64,000 nt of DNA. It comes from Loigolactobacillus coryniformis subsp. coryniformis KCTC 3167 = DSM 20001. GTDB taxonomy: Bacteria; Bacillota; Bacilli; Lactobacillales; Lactobacillaceae. This document shows positions 17,267 to 25,755 of the stretch, piece by piece; position 1 is the first letter of the stretch; each line of letters opens with the position of its first letter. A program made the position numbers and the translations under genes. The stretch spans positions 992,001-1,056,000 of the forward strand of contig NZ_CP017713.1 of assembly GCF_002706425.1 (NCBI RefSeq), given 5' to 3'. The notes under the pieces were generated by a model that worked only from the letters and a program-made list of their open reading frames with translations, did no database searches and was not told where the DNA came from.

Positions 17267-18223
17267 TTGGCTGAACGTAAGAAGATATTACAAATCAAAA
17301 ATCTAAAACAATATTTTAATATTGGTAAGCCGGATGAAGTTAAAGCAGTTGACGATGTTTCGTTTGATATTTATGAAGGCGAGACGTTTGGTTTAGTCGG
17401 TGAATCAGGTTCCGGTAAAACGACTGTCGGCCGGAGTGTTATCCATTTATACAATCCCACTGCTGGTGAGATCATGTTCAACGGTCGTAATATTCGCCAA
17501 TTGAAATCGACTAAAGATCAGTTGGAGTTTCGGCGCGAAATGCAGATGATCTTTCAAGATCCATACGCATCATTAAATCCGCGGATGAAGGTCAAGGATA
17601 TTATTGCTGAAGGCATCGATATCCATCATTTAGCTAAGGATAGTCAAGACCGTGATGCGCAAGTTGCTCACTTATTGGAAGTTGTTGGCTTGAACGCTGA
17701 TCATTCGACTCGTTACCCGTATGAATTTTCCGGTGGTCAACGGCAGCGAATCGGGATTGCCCGGGCTTTGGCCGTTCAACCAAAATTCATCATTGCGGAT
17801 GAACCCATCTCAGCATTGGATGTTTCGATTCAGGCACAAGTGGTTAACTTGTTACAGGATCTACAAGAGCAGCATAATCTGACTTATTTGTTCATCGCCC
17901 ATGATCTTTCGATGGTCAAATATATTTCTGATCGAATCGGCGTTATTCATTACGGTCGTTTGATGGAAATTGCTACCTCTGACGAAATTTACGCTAATCC
18001 GTTGCATCCATACACGGAAAGCTTACTTTCGGCAGTGCCGGTGCCAGATCCGCAGTATGAGCGCAGTCGGAAGCCAATTCCGTACGACGCTGCAGCTCAT
18101 GAAGGCGACGATAAAGAGCGGCACTTGGTTGAAGTGGTGCCAGGACATTTTGTTCGCGCCAGTGAAGACGAATTACCAGCTTATCGTGAAAAAGCTGAGC
18201 AGTACCGCGCACAATTAGTTTAG
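17267..18223 (+). CDS. oppF: Oligopeptide ABC transporter ATP-binding protein OppF
   Basis: This is the partner ATPase of OppD. The 318-aa protein starts at TTG with AAGGGG upstream. Walker A is GESGSGKTTVG, the signature is FSGGQRQRIGIARAL, Walker B is FIIADEPISALD, and the H-loop is IAHDLSMV. The C-terminal family extension (NPLHPYTESLLSAVP) is present. It is the last gene of the opp unit, with a weak hairpin near 18237-18268. Confidence 0.96.
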   Translation: MAERKKILQIKNLKQYFNIGKPDEVKAVDDVSFDIYEGETFGLVGESGSGKTTVGRSVIHLYNPTAGEIMFNGRNIRQLKSTKDQLEFRREMQMIFQDPYASLNPRMKVKDIIAEGIDIHHLAKDSQDRDAQVAHLLEVVGLNADHSTRYPYEFSGGQRQRIGIARALAVQPKFIIADEPISALDVSIQAQVVNLLQDLQEQHNLTYLFIAHDLSMVKYISDRIGVIHYGRLMEIATSDEIYANPLHPYTESLLSAVPVPDPQYERSRKPIPYDAAAHEGDDKERHLVEVVPGHFVRASEDELPAYREKAEQYRAQLV

Positions 18224-18352
18224 ACTGAATTTAGAGTGTCGTCATATTAATTTATGGCGGCATTTTTGTTATAAAAATACCAATGTTAGCGTAAACTTTG
18301 CTAAAATAGAGCAGATGGGATCATGATCGTATAGTAGAGAAGGAGGGGTTTG

Positions 18353-19132
18353 TTGTTGCCAAAAGTAACTTATATCCGCCGGTTACCGCTCGGGGATGGG
18401 GTTCCGAAGACGTGCGTGCCGTTGACCGCGACTAGATTAGCTGATGTGTTGCCGCAATTGGCGCCAATATTAGCAGCGCAACCAGATTTGATTGAGTGGC
18501 GCTTGGATTATTTAGCTGATTTTACAGCGAAGACAGCATTGCTTGCAACTTTGAAACAAGTGCGTCAGCAGTTGGGTGAAGTCCCATTATTAGTGACTTT
18601 TCGTAGTCAGGCCGAGGGCGGTAATGCAGTCTTAAGTTCAACTGATTATCAGATGTTATTGCAACAGTTGATCAATAGTGGGCACGTCGATGCTGTGGAT
18701 ATTGAATTAAGCCGTGGTGAGTGCGTTGCGGCTCTGTGTGCACAGGCACGTGCCGCTCAGGTGCAGTCGGTAGTCAGTGCCCACTTCTTCCAAAAAACGC
18801 CGCCAGTTGACGATATGGTGGCATTATTAGCGCAAATGGGGCAGCAGGGGGCAGCGATTACTAAAATTGCGGTCATGCCAAGTTCAGCGCAGGATGTACT
18901 GAACTTATTGCAGGCGACCTTAACTGCCACTCAGCAGCAAACACAGCCGGTGATCACGATGGCGATGGGGCAGTTAGGTCAGATCACGCGGTTGGCAGGT
19001 GGTACCTTTGGTTCAGCAGTTACTTTTGCAACTGTCGCTGCCGCATCGGCACCAGGGCAGTTGCCATTAGCAACATTACAACAGATACTACCGCTTTTGA
19101 ATGGCGATTCAGGAAAGGAATTAGACAAATGA
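18353..19132 (+). CDS. aroD: 3-dehydroquinate dehydratase, type I
   Basis: This enzyme converts 3-dehydroquinate to 3-dehydroshikimate in the shikimate pathway, through a Schiff base. The protein is about 259 aa. Type I signatures are EWRLDYL, TFRSQAEGG, VDIEL, SAHFF (catalytic His) and AAITKIAVMP (Schiff-base Lys), then MAMGQLGQITR and GSAVTFA. Three TTG codons in a row (18350, 18353, 18356) follow AGGAGG at 18341-18346; spacing favours 18353 or 18356. No other aro gene is nearby. Its stop overlaps the next gene by 4 bp. Confidence 0.9.
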   Translation: MLPKVTYIRRLPLGDGVPKTCVPLTATRLADVLPQLAPILAAQPDLIEWRLDYLADFTAKTALLATLKQVRQQLGEVPLLVTFRSQAEGGNAVLSSTDYQMLLQQLINSGHVDAVDIELSRGECVAALCAQARAAQVQSVVSAHFFQKTPPVDDMVALLAQMGQQGAAITKIAVMPSSAQDVLNLLQATLTATQQQTQPVITMAMGQLGQITRLAGGTFGSAVTFATVAAASAPGQLPLATLQQILPLLNGDSGKELDK

Positions 19133-19497
19133 GTTTAGGTATAGTGGTTGTCGCGCATGTACCCGAAATGGCGACTGGGTTGGCTAAGTTATTACAAAAT
19201 ATTGCACCAACGGTGAGTACAACAGCTGCTGGTGGTAATAGTGTTGGCGCAGTTGGTACTAGTATGGATCGTATTGAACAAGCTTTTAAAGCTAATCAAG
19301 CAACTGAGTTGTTGGTTTTTTATGATTTTGGTGGTGCGCGGCGCAATATTGAATTAGCTGCGGCGTTTGGGGATAAAAATACATATATTTATGATACTGC
19401 CTTTACCGAAGGCGCGTTTACAGCAGCAACGATGTTAGAAGCTGGGCAAGATCGTGCTGCGATTAACGAAGCGATTCAACGGTTAGTCATTAAATAG
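19129..19497 (+). CDS. dhaM: DhaM-like PTS EIIA domain protein (orphan)
   Basis: DhaM receives a phosphate from PTS HPr and passes it to DhaL-bound ADP in dihydroxyacetone kinase. The 122-aa protein is a single EIIA(Man)-like domain: GIVVVAHVPEMATGL with the expected active His at residue 10, then GGNSVGAVGTSMDRIEQAF and VFYDFGGARRNIELA. No dhaK or dhaL is adjacent. Instead its start overlaps the stop of aroD (ATGA), implying translational coupling. It may serve a distant DhaKL or have another phosphoryl-transfer role. Confidence 0.8.
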   Translation: MSLGIVVVAHVPEMATGLAKLLQNIAPTVSTTAAGGNSVGAVGTSMDRIEQAFKANQATELLVFYDFGGARRNIELAAAFGDKNTYIYDTAFTEGAFTAATMLEAGQDRAAINEAIQRLVIK

Positions 19498-19502
19498 AAC
19501 AC

Positions 19503-19548
19503 AAAAACAGCCCTAACGATATTTTTACCGTTAGAGCTGTTTTTATTA
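19503..19548. terminator. Bidirectional terminator between dhaM and glnQ
   Basis: AAACAGCCCTAACG pairs with CGTTAGAGCTGTTT, flanked by A-rich and T-rich runs. It serves both convergent units. Confidence 0.85.
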
Positions 19549-19551
19549 TAG

Positions 19552-20301
19552 TTAAGCGTTAAGTACTTTACGTAAGAAGTCTTGGGTCCGTGGATTTTGC
19601 GGATGGTCAAAAATCTGTTGCGGATCGCCTTCTTCCATGATGTGACCGTCAGCCATGAAGACAACGCGATCAGCGACTTCTTTGGCGAAGCCCATCTCAT
19701 GGGTGACAACGATCATGGTCATACCTTGTTCGGCTAATTTTTTCATAACGTCTAAGACATCACCGACCATTTCGGGATCAAGTGCTGAGGTTGGTTCGTC
19801 GAACAACATGATGTCCGGGTGCATGGCTAGTGCGCGGGCAATCGCCACTCGTTGTTCTTGCCCACCAGATAAGGAAGTTGGGTAAGCGTCAGCTTTTTCA
19901 GCTAAACCAACTTCAGCTAATAGGGATCGTGCTTCTTTTGCGGCCGCTTCTTTAGTTGCTTTTTTAAGCTCAATTGGTGCCAACATGACGTTTTCTAACA
20001 CAGTTAGGTTTGGGAAAAGGTTGAAGTGTTGGAATACCATGCCAATACCTTCGCGCACCTTATTCATATCGGTTTTAGAATCAGAAATATCATAACCGTC
20101 AACGACAACTTTGCCAGAAGTAGGGTCTTCCAACTTATTGAGGCAACGGAGAAAGGTACTTTTACCGGAGCCAGAAGGACCAATCATACAAACAACTTCA
20201 TTATTTTTAACGGTTAAATTTAAGCCTTTGAGAACTTCGTTACTACCATAACTTTTGACTAGATCAGTAACGACAACACGATTATTTTCTGCAGCGCTCA
20301 T
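19552..20301 (-). CDS. glnQ: Glutamine/polar amino-acid ABC transporter ATP-binding protein
   Basis: This ATPase drives amino-acid import through the fused receptor-permease encoded upstream. The 249-aa protein has Walker [10 protein letters not shown] at about residues 38-46, signature [15 protein letters not shown], Walker [13 protein letters not shown] and H-loop VTHEMGFA, typical of the PAAT family. Its ATG overlaps the stop of glnHP by 4 bp. Two GlnR-like boxes precede the operon, pointing to nitrogen control. Confidence 0.93.
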   Translation of the reverse strand: MSAAENNRVVVTDLVKSYGSNEVLKGLNLTVKNNEVVCMIGPSGSGKSTFLRCLNKLEDPTSGKVVVDGYDISDSKTDMNKVREGIGMVFQHFNLFPNLTVLENVMLAPIELKKATKEAAAKEARSLLAEVGLAEKADAYPTSLSGGQEQRVAIARALAMHPDIMLFDEPTSALDPEMVGDVLDVMKKLAEQGMTMIVVTHEMGFAKEVADRVVFMADGHIMEEGDPQQIFDHPQNPRTQDFLRKVLNA

Positions 20302-21746
20302 TTGTTGATTCTCCTTTCAACGGCTTTAGACAGCCAGGTCAATAGGGTGATGATAACGATATACATGATCGCGACGATCGTCCAAACTTTAAAGCCTTGG
20401 AGGTTACGGGCGATGATGATTTTACCGGTTTGGGTCAATTCGAGGATACCAATAACAGATAAGATCGAAGTATCCTTTAAGGTAATAATAAATTGATTGA
20501 TAAATGATGGAATCATGATCTTGATCCCTTGTGGTAAAATGACGCGCCGCATAGCTTTGCCATAAGGGAGGCCTAAACTACGCGCGGCTTCCATTTGACC
20601 ACGATCAACGGCTTGAATCCCACCACTGACAAAAGCTGCAGTATACGCGCCTTCGTTTAGTGTTAAGGTAATGATACCCGCGAGAAATGCAGAGATCTTG
20701 TTACCCGTTAAATTAGGGACACCAATGTAAATAAATAAGGCCAACACCAGTAATGGCATACCACGGAAAATATAGATCAATGTACTGGAAGTCCAGTTAG
20801 CCCATTTTGCAGGGACGACTTGCATTAAGCCGATGATGACCCCAAAAATTGTCGCAAGAATAATTGAAATAACAGTAAGGTACAAGGTTTGTAACAAGCC
20901 ACTACCTAAAGCACTTTTATTTTGCTTTACTAAGCCCCATAAACTATTGTCTTGTTTCTTAGCAGTTGCGGTGGCTTTAGCAACACTAGCTTTGCCTAAA
21001 TATTTGGCGATGATCTTGTCGTACTGCCCATTCTTCTTTAATGCTTTTAAACCGTGGTTGAATTTGGCCAGTAACTCAGGATTTTCACCTTTTTTAACGG
21101 CAAAGCCATAATTACCACCGGCCGCTGGTTTGGTCACGATTTTCAGATCAATACCATTCTGAATCCCGTAAGCCATAACTGGATAATCTTCAAAAGCAGC
21201 AACAGAATTGCCGGTGACAACATCATTATACATATCATTTGATTGATCAAATTCAGTGATCTTAAAACCGTACTTCTTTTGCAACGACTTGGCGTAGACC
21301 GCGCCTTGCGTCCCAACTTTTAAGGCGACGTTTTTGCCGCGGAGATCTTTTAGTGACTTGATGTTACTATTTTTAGCAACGGCCATGACTTCACCGGCGT
21401 AGTAATAAGGATCAGAGAAGTCAAATTGTTGCTTGCGTTCGCTGGTGATCGTCATGCCGGCAATGACACCATCCATCTGATTGGCTTCGACGGCTTGGAC
21501 AGCAGCATTAAAGCCGACTGGTTTAAGCTGGATCTTGATATTTTCTTCCTTAGCGATCGCTTTGATCAAATCAATGTCGATCCCAGTATATTTACCATTA
21601 GAACCCTGAAAATCGAATGGGGCGTATGTAATATCCGTTCCAATGGTATATGTTTTTTCTGCGGCTTGGCTGGAAGTGGTGGTCGCCAATATCGCGCCGA
21701 ATACGGTGGAACATAACAGCGCGAACCAAATTAACTTTTTACGCAT
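20298..21746 (-). CDS. glnP: Fused substrate-binding/permease protein of a glutamine-type ABC transporter
   Basis: The 482-aa protein joins a signal peptide, one SBP-family-3 receptor domain (about residues 30-265, with [14 protein letters not shown] and GVIAGMTIT) and a permease domain (about residues 280-480, with an EAA loop [20 protein letters not shown]). The receptor domain is therefore tethered to the transporter. Lactococcal GlnP has two receptor domains; this one has one. Substrate is probably glutamine or glutamate, inferred from family and from the GlnR-like boxes in its promoter. Confidence 0.92.
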   Translation of the reverse strand: MRKKLIWFALLCSTVFGAILATTTSSQAAEKTYTIGTDITYAPFDFQGSNGKYTGIDIDLIKAIAKEENIKIQLKPVGFNAAVQAVEANQMDGVIAGMTITSERKQQFDFSDPYYYAGEVMAVAKNSNIKSLKDLRGKNVALKVGTQGAVYAKSLQKKYGFKITEFDQSNDMYNDVVTGNSVAAFEDYPVMAYGIQNGIDLKIVTKPAAGGNYGFAVKKGENPELLAKFNHGLKALKKNGQYDKIIAKYLGKASVAKATATAKKQDNSLWGLVKQNKSALGSGLLQTLYLTVISIILATIFGVIIGLMQVVPAKWANWTSSTLIYIFRGMPLLVLALFIYIGVPNLTGNKISAFLAGIITLTLNEGAYTAAFVSGGIQAVDRGQMEAARSLGLPYGKAMRRVILPQGIKIMIPSFINQFIITLKDTSILSVIGILELTQTGKIIIARNLQGFKVWTIVAIMYIVIITLLTWLSKAVERRINK

Positions 21747-21766
21747 AATGGACCCTCCATAAATGA

Positions 21767-21808
21767 TGTTATATTTAATAACACAGATTCATGTTATTAA
21801 ATATAACA
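21767..21808 (-). promoter_or_regulatory. Two GlnR-type operators upstream of glnHP-glnQ
   Basis: Two 17-bp matches to the GlnR/TnrA consensus TGTNA-N7-TNACA lie at 21767-21783 and 21792-21808, with centres 25 bp apart. Together they form a perfect 18-bp inverted repeat around an 8-bp spacer. The gene starts 20 bp from the nearer box. GlnR repression in nitrogen excess is inferred. Confidence 0.75.
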
Positions 21809-21924
21809 TAAAAAAGGAAGGCTGACCATGAAATCGACATAAAAAATGACCATTTTTTGACAGTAGCGCTTAGGTAACGTAGACTTTTAATATGCACAAC
21901 TGTACTGAAAGGAAGTTATTAGTT

Positions 21925-22488
21925 ATGATTCGACCAGCTGAAAAAAAGGATGCCGCAGCGGTAGTCCCGATTATTAACATTGTCTTAGAAGAAATGGAAT
22001 TACCATTTTTAGACCACGTTGACCAAGCAACGTTTTTTAAAGTGTTGGCGCAAGCCTTTCAAACTGAAGATTATCGTTATAGTTACCGTCACGGTTTGGT
22101 CAATGAACGTGAAGGCAAAGTTGTTGGAGTGGCTTTTGGATATCCAGAGACTGCAGAAGCGCATATTGATGATGCGTTACAGCCATTTTTACCGCAGCTA
22201 GGAGTTGCTGCTGATGACAAAGTGTTCGCTGACAAAGAAGCGTTTCCTGGTGAATGGTATTTAGATACGCTATCAGTCGCCAGTGAGCATCAGCATCAAG
22301 GTGTTGGTAGTGAATTATTAAAGGCTATACCAGCGGTAGCACGCCAACAAGGGCTGACTAAGGTGGGCCTAAATGTCGACGTGGCTAATCCGAATGCCCG
22401 TAAATTATACGATAAAATGGGTTTTCAAGTAGTCGGTCAGGTTAAGTTGGCCGGGCATGATTACGAACATATGCAATTGAACGTTTAA
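21925..22488 (+). CDS. GNAT family N-acetyltransferase
   Basis: GNAT enzymes move an acetyl group from acetyl-CoA to an amine; the substrate here is unknown. The 187-aa protein starts MIRPAEKKDAAAVVPIINIV. The acetyl-CoA-binding motif A is YLDTLSVASEHQHQGVGSELL, quoted here only in outline (Q-x-x-G-V-G at about residue 135), and motif B is VDVANPNARKLYDKMGF. ATG 21925 is chosen because AAAGGAAG lies 9 bp upstream; ATG 21892 has no ribosome site. A terminator follows. Confidence 0.88.
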   Translation: MIRPAEKKDAAAVVPIINIVLEEMELPFLDHVDQATFFKVLAQAFQTEDYRYSYRHGLVNEREGKVVGVAFGYPETAEAHIDDALQPFLPQLGVAADDKVFADKEAFPGEWYLDTLSVASEHQHQGVGSELLKAIPAVARQQGLTKVGLNVDVANPNARKLYDKMGFQVVGQVKLAGHDYEHMQLNV

Positions 22489-22498
22489 ACGGTGAACA

Positions 22499-22537
22499 AA
22501 AAATACTCGTCAGGCAAAACTTGACGGGTATTTTTTG
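22499..22537 (+). terminator. Terminator after the acetyltransferase gene
   Basis: AAAAATACTCGTCAG pairs with CTTGACGGGTATTTTT, followed by T residues. Confidence 0.85.
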
Positions 22538-22564
22538 ATTCTATCTCTTAAAGTAACTGCCTTG

Positions 22565-22939
22565 TTAATTAGGCGTTCTAAACTCTTTACCGAATTTTTT
22601 TAGATACATTTTTTCTAACGAATCTTCCAATAAATATAATTTCTTTTGCGGTATATAAGCTTTATCCCATTTCCAATCATTTAAGTCATATTTATCAATA
22701 TTTACAATATCTCGTACTTCCTCAATTGATAAACCTAATGTTTTGCTCAGTCTATCAATTTTTTTTCGACGTAAAATCGCAGGTAAGTTAGTGAAACTAA
22801 AGAACATCAATAGAAAAGTAGCAGTCCATTCAAAGTGTAAATTGAAAAGCTTACATATGAGTAGGAAAATAAGCCATATTAAAACTAAAATAATTGAATA
22901 GAGAATATCTATTTTTTCATTTATAAATATTTTATTCAT
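22565..22939 (-). CDS. Small two-helix membrane protein of unknown family
   Basis: I do not recognise this 124-aa protein. It has two hydrophobic helices (about residues 12-32, SIILVLIWLIFLLICKL, and 37-55, TATFLLMFFSFTNLPAIL), then a charged cytoplasmic tail with a helix-turn-helix-like stretch (LSKTLGLSIEEVRDIV). AGGAGG lies 8 bp before ATG 22939. It is more AT-rich than its neighbours and rich in Ile, Lys, Asn and Leu, which suggests acquisition from elsewhere. It may be an accessory or immunity-type membrane protein, but nothing nearby shows this. Confidence 0.7.
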   Translation of the reverse strand: MNKIFINEKIDILYSIILVLIWLIFLLICKLFNLHFEWTATFLLMFFSFTNLPAILRRKKIDRLSKTLGLSIEEVRDIVNIDKYDLNDWKWDKAYIPQKKLYLLEDSLEKMYLKKFGKEFRTPN

Positions 22940-23104
22940 CAATCATTCCTCCTAAGATTGCCTGTTGTGTAGGCAACTGGTCATTTCCTATAGTTTGCTT
23001 CTTTCTCCAATTTCTGGCGATTTATTGAGCTTTTTAAAGTGATCATTCCACTAACGATTTAGCGCAATATTTGACTAACTATAAAAAACGCGTGCTTTTT
23101 GTCG

Positions 23105-23626
23105 TTAAACATCATAAATTGGATTGGTTACACCACGTTTTAGTGGTGATTTATCACGTCGAATGGACCAATGATCTAAGACCAAACTGAGTAGCAGGCA
23201 GATTGGTGCGTCCTCGGGATGGGTAATTGCCAATTCATAGTAATCACCATCGGCTAAAATTACTTTATCCAATACCAGTAACGTTTCGGTGCGGTGATAG
23301 ATTTTGTAATGATGATTGGTCAGATCACCCATAATGATCCAATTCAGTTCGCTGACGAACTGAAATTGATGCCAGACACCATACATTTTCTTGACTGCAC
23401 CGACTTTTTCTTTACCCAGATAAAGGTCGAAACGAGGGAATAGGCCTAAGGTCGTTTGTTTGATTTCAGCGACGTAACGACCGCCGATCGTATACAAAGT
23501 AAAGGCGTCTTGGCGTAAGCCCCAACGACCAGTGATCAAGTACACGGGATTATTTTTTTCATCGCGAACGATCAACGGTACACCTTTAGTGGCCATCAAT
23601 TGTTCTTTGATGTATAAACGCAACAA
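23105..23626 (-). CDS. LURP-one-related (YxjI-type) protein
   Basis: The 173-aa protein resembles the LURP-one-related/Tubby-like beta-barrel family, whose bacterial function is unknown. Readable features are a short N-terminal strand (MLRLYIKEQL), repeated beta-hairpins (PVYLITGRWGLRQDAFTLY, YVAEIKQTTLGLFPRFDLYL, KIYHRTETLLVLDK) and the YELAI strand before a C-terminal helix. It starts with TTG TTG, and GAGGTGAGG lies 7 bp upstream. Its leader carries one copy of the dispersed repeat also seen before ung, tsaE and ackA. Confidence 0.75.
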   Translation of the reverse strand: MLRLYIKEQLMATKGVPLIVRDEKNNPVYLITGRWGLRQDAFTLYTIGGRYVAEIKQTTLGLFPRFDLYLGKEKVGAVKKMYGVWHQFQFVSELNWIIMGDLTNHHYKIYHRTETLLVLDKVILADGDYYELAITHPEDAPICLLLSLVLDHWSIRRDKSPLKRGVTNPIYDV

Positions 23627-23630
23627 GCAA

Positions 23631-23790
23631 CCTCACCTCTATCTCACTGCTTCGGTTATTTTGGTAATAACAAAAATTTTGATGTTCGTGGCGCTACAAC
23701 CTGGATTCACTGCACTTGGACTTACTATTTTCTTGGCGCACATGATTGCCACTACAAAAATGGTCAACGTCCGAAACATCAGGGATTTTC
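23631..23790 (-). repeat. Dispersed leader repeat, copy before the LURP-one-like gene
   Basis: Read on the minus strand, AAGTCCAAGT, GCCACGAACATCA, a T-rich run, AAAATAACC and GTGAGATAGAGG occur in the same order as before tsaE. The last block directly precedes the gene start. The core is about 100 bp. It is weaker than the tsaE copy but shares block order and position. Confidence 0.55.
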
Positions 23791-23866
23791 AGTATGAAAA
23801 TCAACTGCAACTGTGAAGTAGTAGCTGGGCGCTTTATGTCACACTCTCATTGTCAGATTACGCGTA

Positions 23867-24739
23867 CTAGCTTAAATTCTCGGTGATCGCCCGTTCGATG
23901 GCTTTGCCGACACCATGATTAACGTTAGTATCTGTCAGGTAGCGGGCAACTTCTTTGATTTCTTCAGTTGCATTACCCATAGCAAAACTCACGCTGGCTG
24001 CTTCCAGCATTGAAGCATCATTTAAATTATCACCGATCGACATCACTTGCGTCATCGGAATGTTTAGACTTTTAGCGTAAGTTTCTAAGGCAATACCTTT
24101 TTGTGCGTTGCTGTGATTGATTTCGATATTGCTGGCTGAGCTAGCAGCAATTGCTAAATTACCTAGGGTCATTAACTCTTTAGTGACCGGCTGTAGTACC
24201 TTTTGTTTCTCTGCGCTGAAGGCAATTACCTTCAGAATCGTCACTTTAGGGTCGTCCAATAGTTTTTCGTAGGAATCAACGTAAGTGATATTCATTAACT
24301 CCAAGCGCGCTGAGGCCAGTGAGACCGCAATCTTAAAGCTATCGGTTGTTTGCAGATCGACTAACAGTGATGCAACGTTTTGAATGCGGCGCATTTTACT
24401 GTCAGAGACAGTGCCTTGATTGGTCATCACTTCAAAGTATAAGCCCTTTGATTTGAGCAAATGAAAGATCTTGCGAATAACGGTTTTATTGATGCTAACG
24501 GTGCTAATAACCTTGCCTTGTTCATCAAAAACTTGTGCACCATTCATGGCAATGATTGGTGCCTCGATACCAACGCTCTCGATCAAAGGTTTTGCTTCAC
24601 CATAGCTACGGCCAGTGGCAACAATAAATTTGATCCCCCGTTGGGCTGCTTTTTTGATTGCAGCGGCATTTTCTGGTGGGACGGTCATTTTTTCGTTAAG
24701 TAGGGTACCATCCATATCGGATGCAATAAGTGAGATCAC
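23867..24739 (-). CDS. Cof-type HAD hydrolase (sugar-phosphate phosphatase-like)
   Basis: This is a haloacid dehalogenase superfamily phosphatase of the Cof/YidA subfamily with a C2 cap. In the 290-aa protein, motif I is ASDMDGTLL at about residues 7-15 (nucleophile Asp), motif II is VATGRS, the motif III lysine lies in the NAQKG region, and motif IV is SIGDNLNDASML. The cap domain spans about residues 85-190. Such enzymes dephosphorylate sugar phosphates or flavin precursors; the substrate cannot be read from sequence. A good ribosome site (GGAGGAA) precedes the ATG. Confidence 0.9.
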   Translation of the reverse strand: MISLIASDMDGTLLNEKMTVPPENAAAIKKAAQRGIKFIVATGRSYGEAKPLIESVGIEAPIIAMNGAQVFDEQGKVISTVSINKTVIRKIFHLLKSKGLYFEVMTNQGTVSDSKMRRIQNVASLLVDLQTTDSFKIAVSLASARLELMNITYVDSYEKLLDDPKVTILKVIAFSAEKQKVLQPVTKELMTLGNLAIAASSASNIEINHSNAQKGIALETYAKSLNIPMTQVMSIGDNLNDASMLEAASVSFAMGNATEEIKEVARYLTDTNVNHGVGKAIERAITENLS

Positions 24740-24859
24740 AGCAGATTCCTCCGTTTCTGTTCATCTTAGTTTAGCATATTTTGGGGTCGAGGCGAAACCG
24801 TTATCGCTTGGGTACAAACTGGCAATTGCTAGTGGCAATCTAGTTGGAAAATCGGTAAA

Positions 24860-24988
24860 CTAGATAAGGAACCATGTTTCTTGTGGTACGATTTTTACCG
24901 CATGAATGGCCAGCACTATGAACAGCAGAAGTTTATTAGTGAACTTTGGTTAAAAAACGATTATTTAAGTGAGATAGAGGCGTTGAGT
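24860..24988 (+). repeat. Dispersed leader repeat, copy before ung
   Basis: The blocks CCATGTTTCTTG(T)GG and GTGAGATAGAGG match those around tsaE in order, and the second ends 8 bp before the ung ATG. The middle part is diverged. Confidence 0.5.
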
Positions 24989-25687
24989 ATGAAAACAATT
25001 ATTCATAATGATTGGCAAACTGTTTTGGAGCCAGAATTTGAACAGGCGTACTACGCACAGTTACATCAATTTTTAAAACAAGAATACGCTACACAAACGG
25101 TTTATCCTGACATGTATCACATTTTTACAGCTTTTGAATGGACGCCGTTTAGTCAGGTCAAGGTGGTTATATTAGGCCAAGATCCTTATCATAATCCAAA
25201 TCAGGGGATGGGGGTCAGTTTTGCGGTGCGTCCTGGTGTCCGCTTACCACCATCGTTGCAGAATATTTATAAGGAATTGCAGGATGATCTCGGTATTGCG
25301 CCGGTGGAACACGGCTATTTGAAATCGTGGGCCGATCAAGGCGTGCTGCTGTTAAATTCTGTGTTGACGGTTCGGCGTGGTCAGGCTTTTTCGCACAAAG
25401 GTAAAGGTTGGGAACAGTTGACCGACAAAGCAATTGAAAAATTATCGCAGCGCGGGAAAGTCGTCTTTATTCTCTGGGGTAATGCCGCTAAAGCTAAGCG
25501 TGCTTTGATCGATGAGACGAAAAACGTGGTACTGACGGCGGCACATCCGAGTCCGTTTTCTGCTCGGTATGGTTTTTTTGGTTCGCACCCATTTTCACAA
25601 ACAAATGCGGCTTTAGAAAAATTTGGCGAAACGCCGATCGACTGGCGTTTACCGGCACATGTGGACGAAGATCAGCCAACAGCTTAA
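24989..25687 (+). CDS. ung: Uracil-DNA glycosylase
   Basis: Ung removes uracil from DNA to start base-excision repair. The protein is 232 aa from ATG 24989, which gives the usual family length; the frame is open back to 24881 but that part is leader repeat. Motifs are [16 protein letters not shown] (water-activating Asp), [16 protein letters not shown] and [14 protein letters not shown] (DNA-intercalation loop). The ribosome site is AGAGG within the repeat block. It is followed by a terminator and pta. Confidence 0.97.
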   Translation: MKTIIHNDWQTVLEPEFEQAYYAQLHQFLKQEYATQTVYPDMYHIFTAFEWTPFSQVKVVILGQDPYHNPNQGMGVSFAVRPGVRLPPSLQNIYKELQDDLGIAPVEHGYLKSWADQGVLLLNSVLTVRRGQAFSHKGKGWEQLTDKAIEKLSQRGKVVFILWGNAAKAKRALIDETKNVVLTAAHPSPFSARYGFFGSHPFSQTNAALEKFGETPIDWRLPAHVDEDQPTA

Positions 25688-25710
25688 AAATTTAGCTGTT
25701 CTTTTTAATG
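25678..25710 (+). terminator. Terminator after ung
   Basis: AACAGCT pairs with AGCTGTT around TAAAAATTT, followed by CTTTTT. It overlaps the end of ung. Confidence 0.75.
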
Positions 25711-25755
25711 TAAGCGTTGTATCATCGAAGTATCAAGTGAAATGGAGGCATGATT

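Noticed and set aside
23638-23816. Plus-strand open frame with a hydrophobic stretch beside the LURP-one-like gene
   Set aside because: It has no ribosome site, overlaps the minus-strand gene, and coincides with the antisense of the dispersed leader repeat.
24881-24988. N-terminal extension of ung
   Set aside because: It consists of leader repeat; the family-typical N-terminus begins at 24989.
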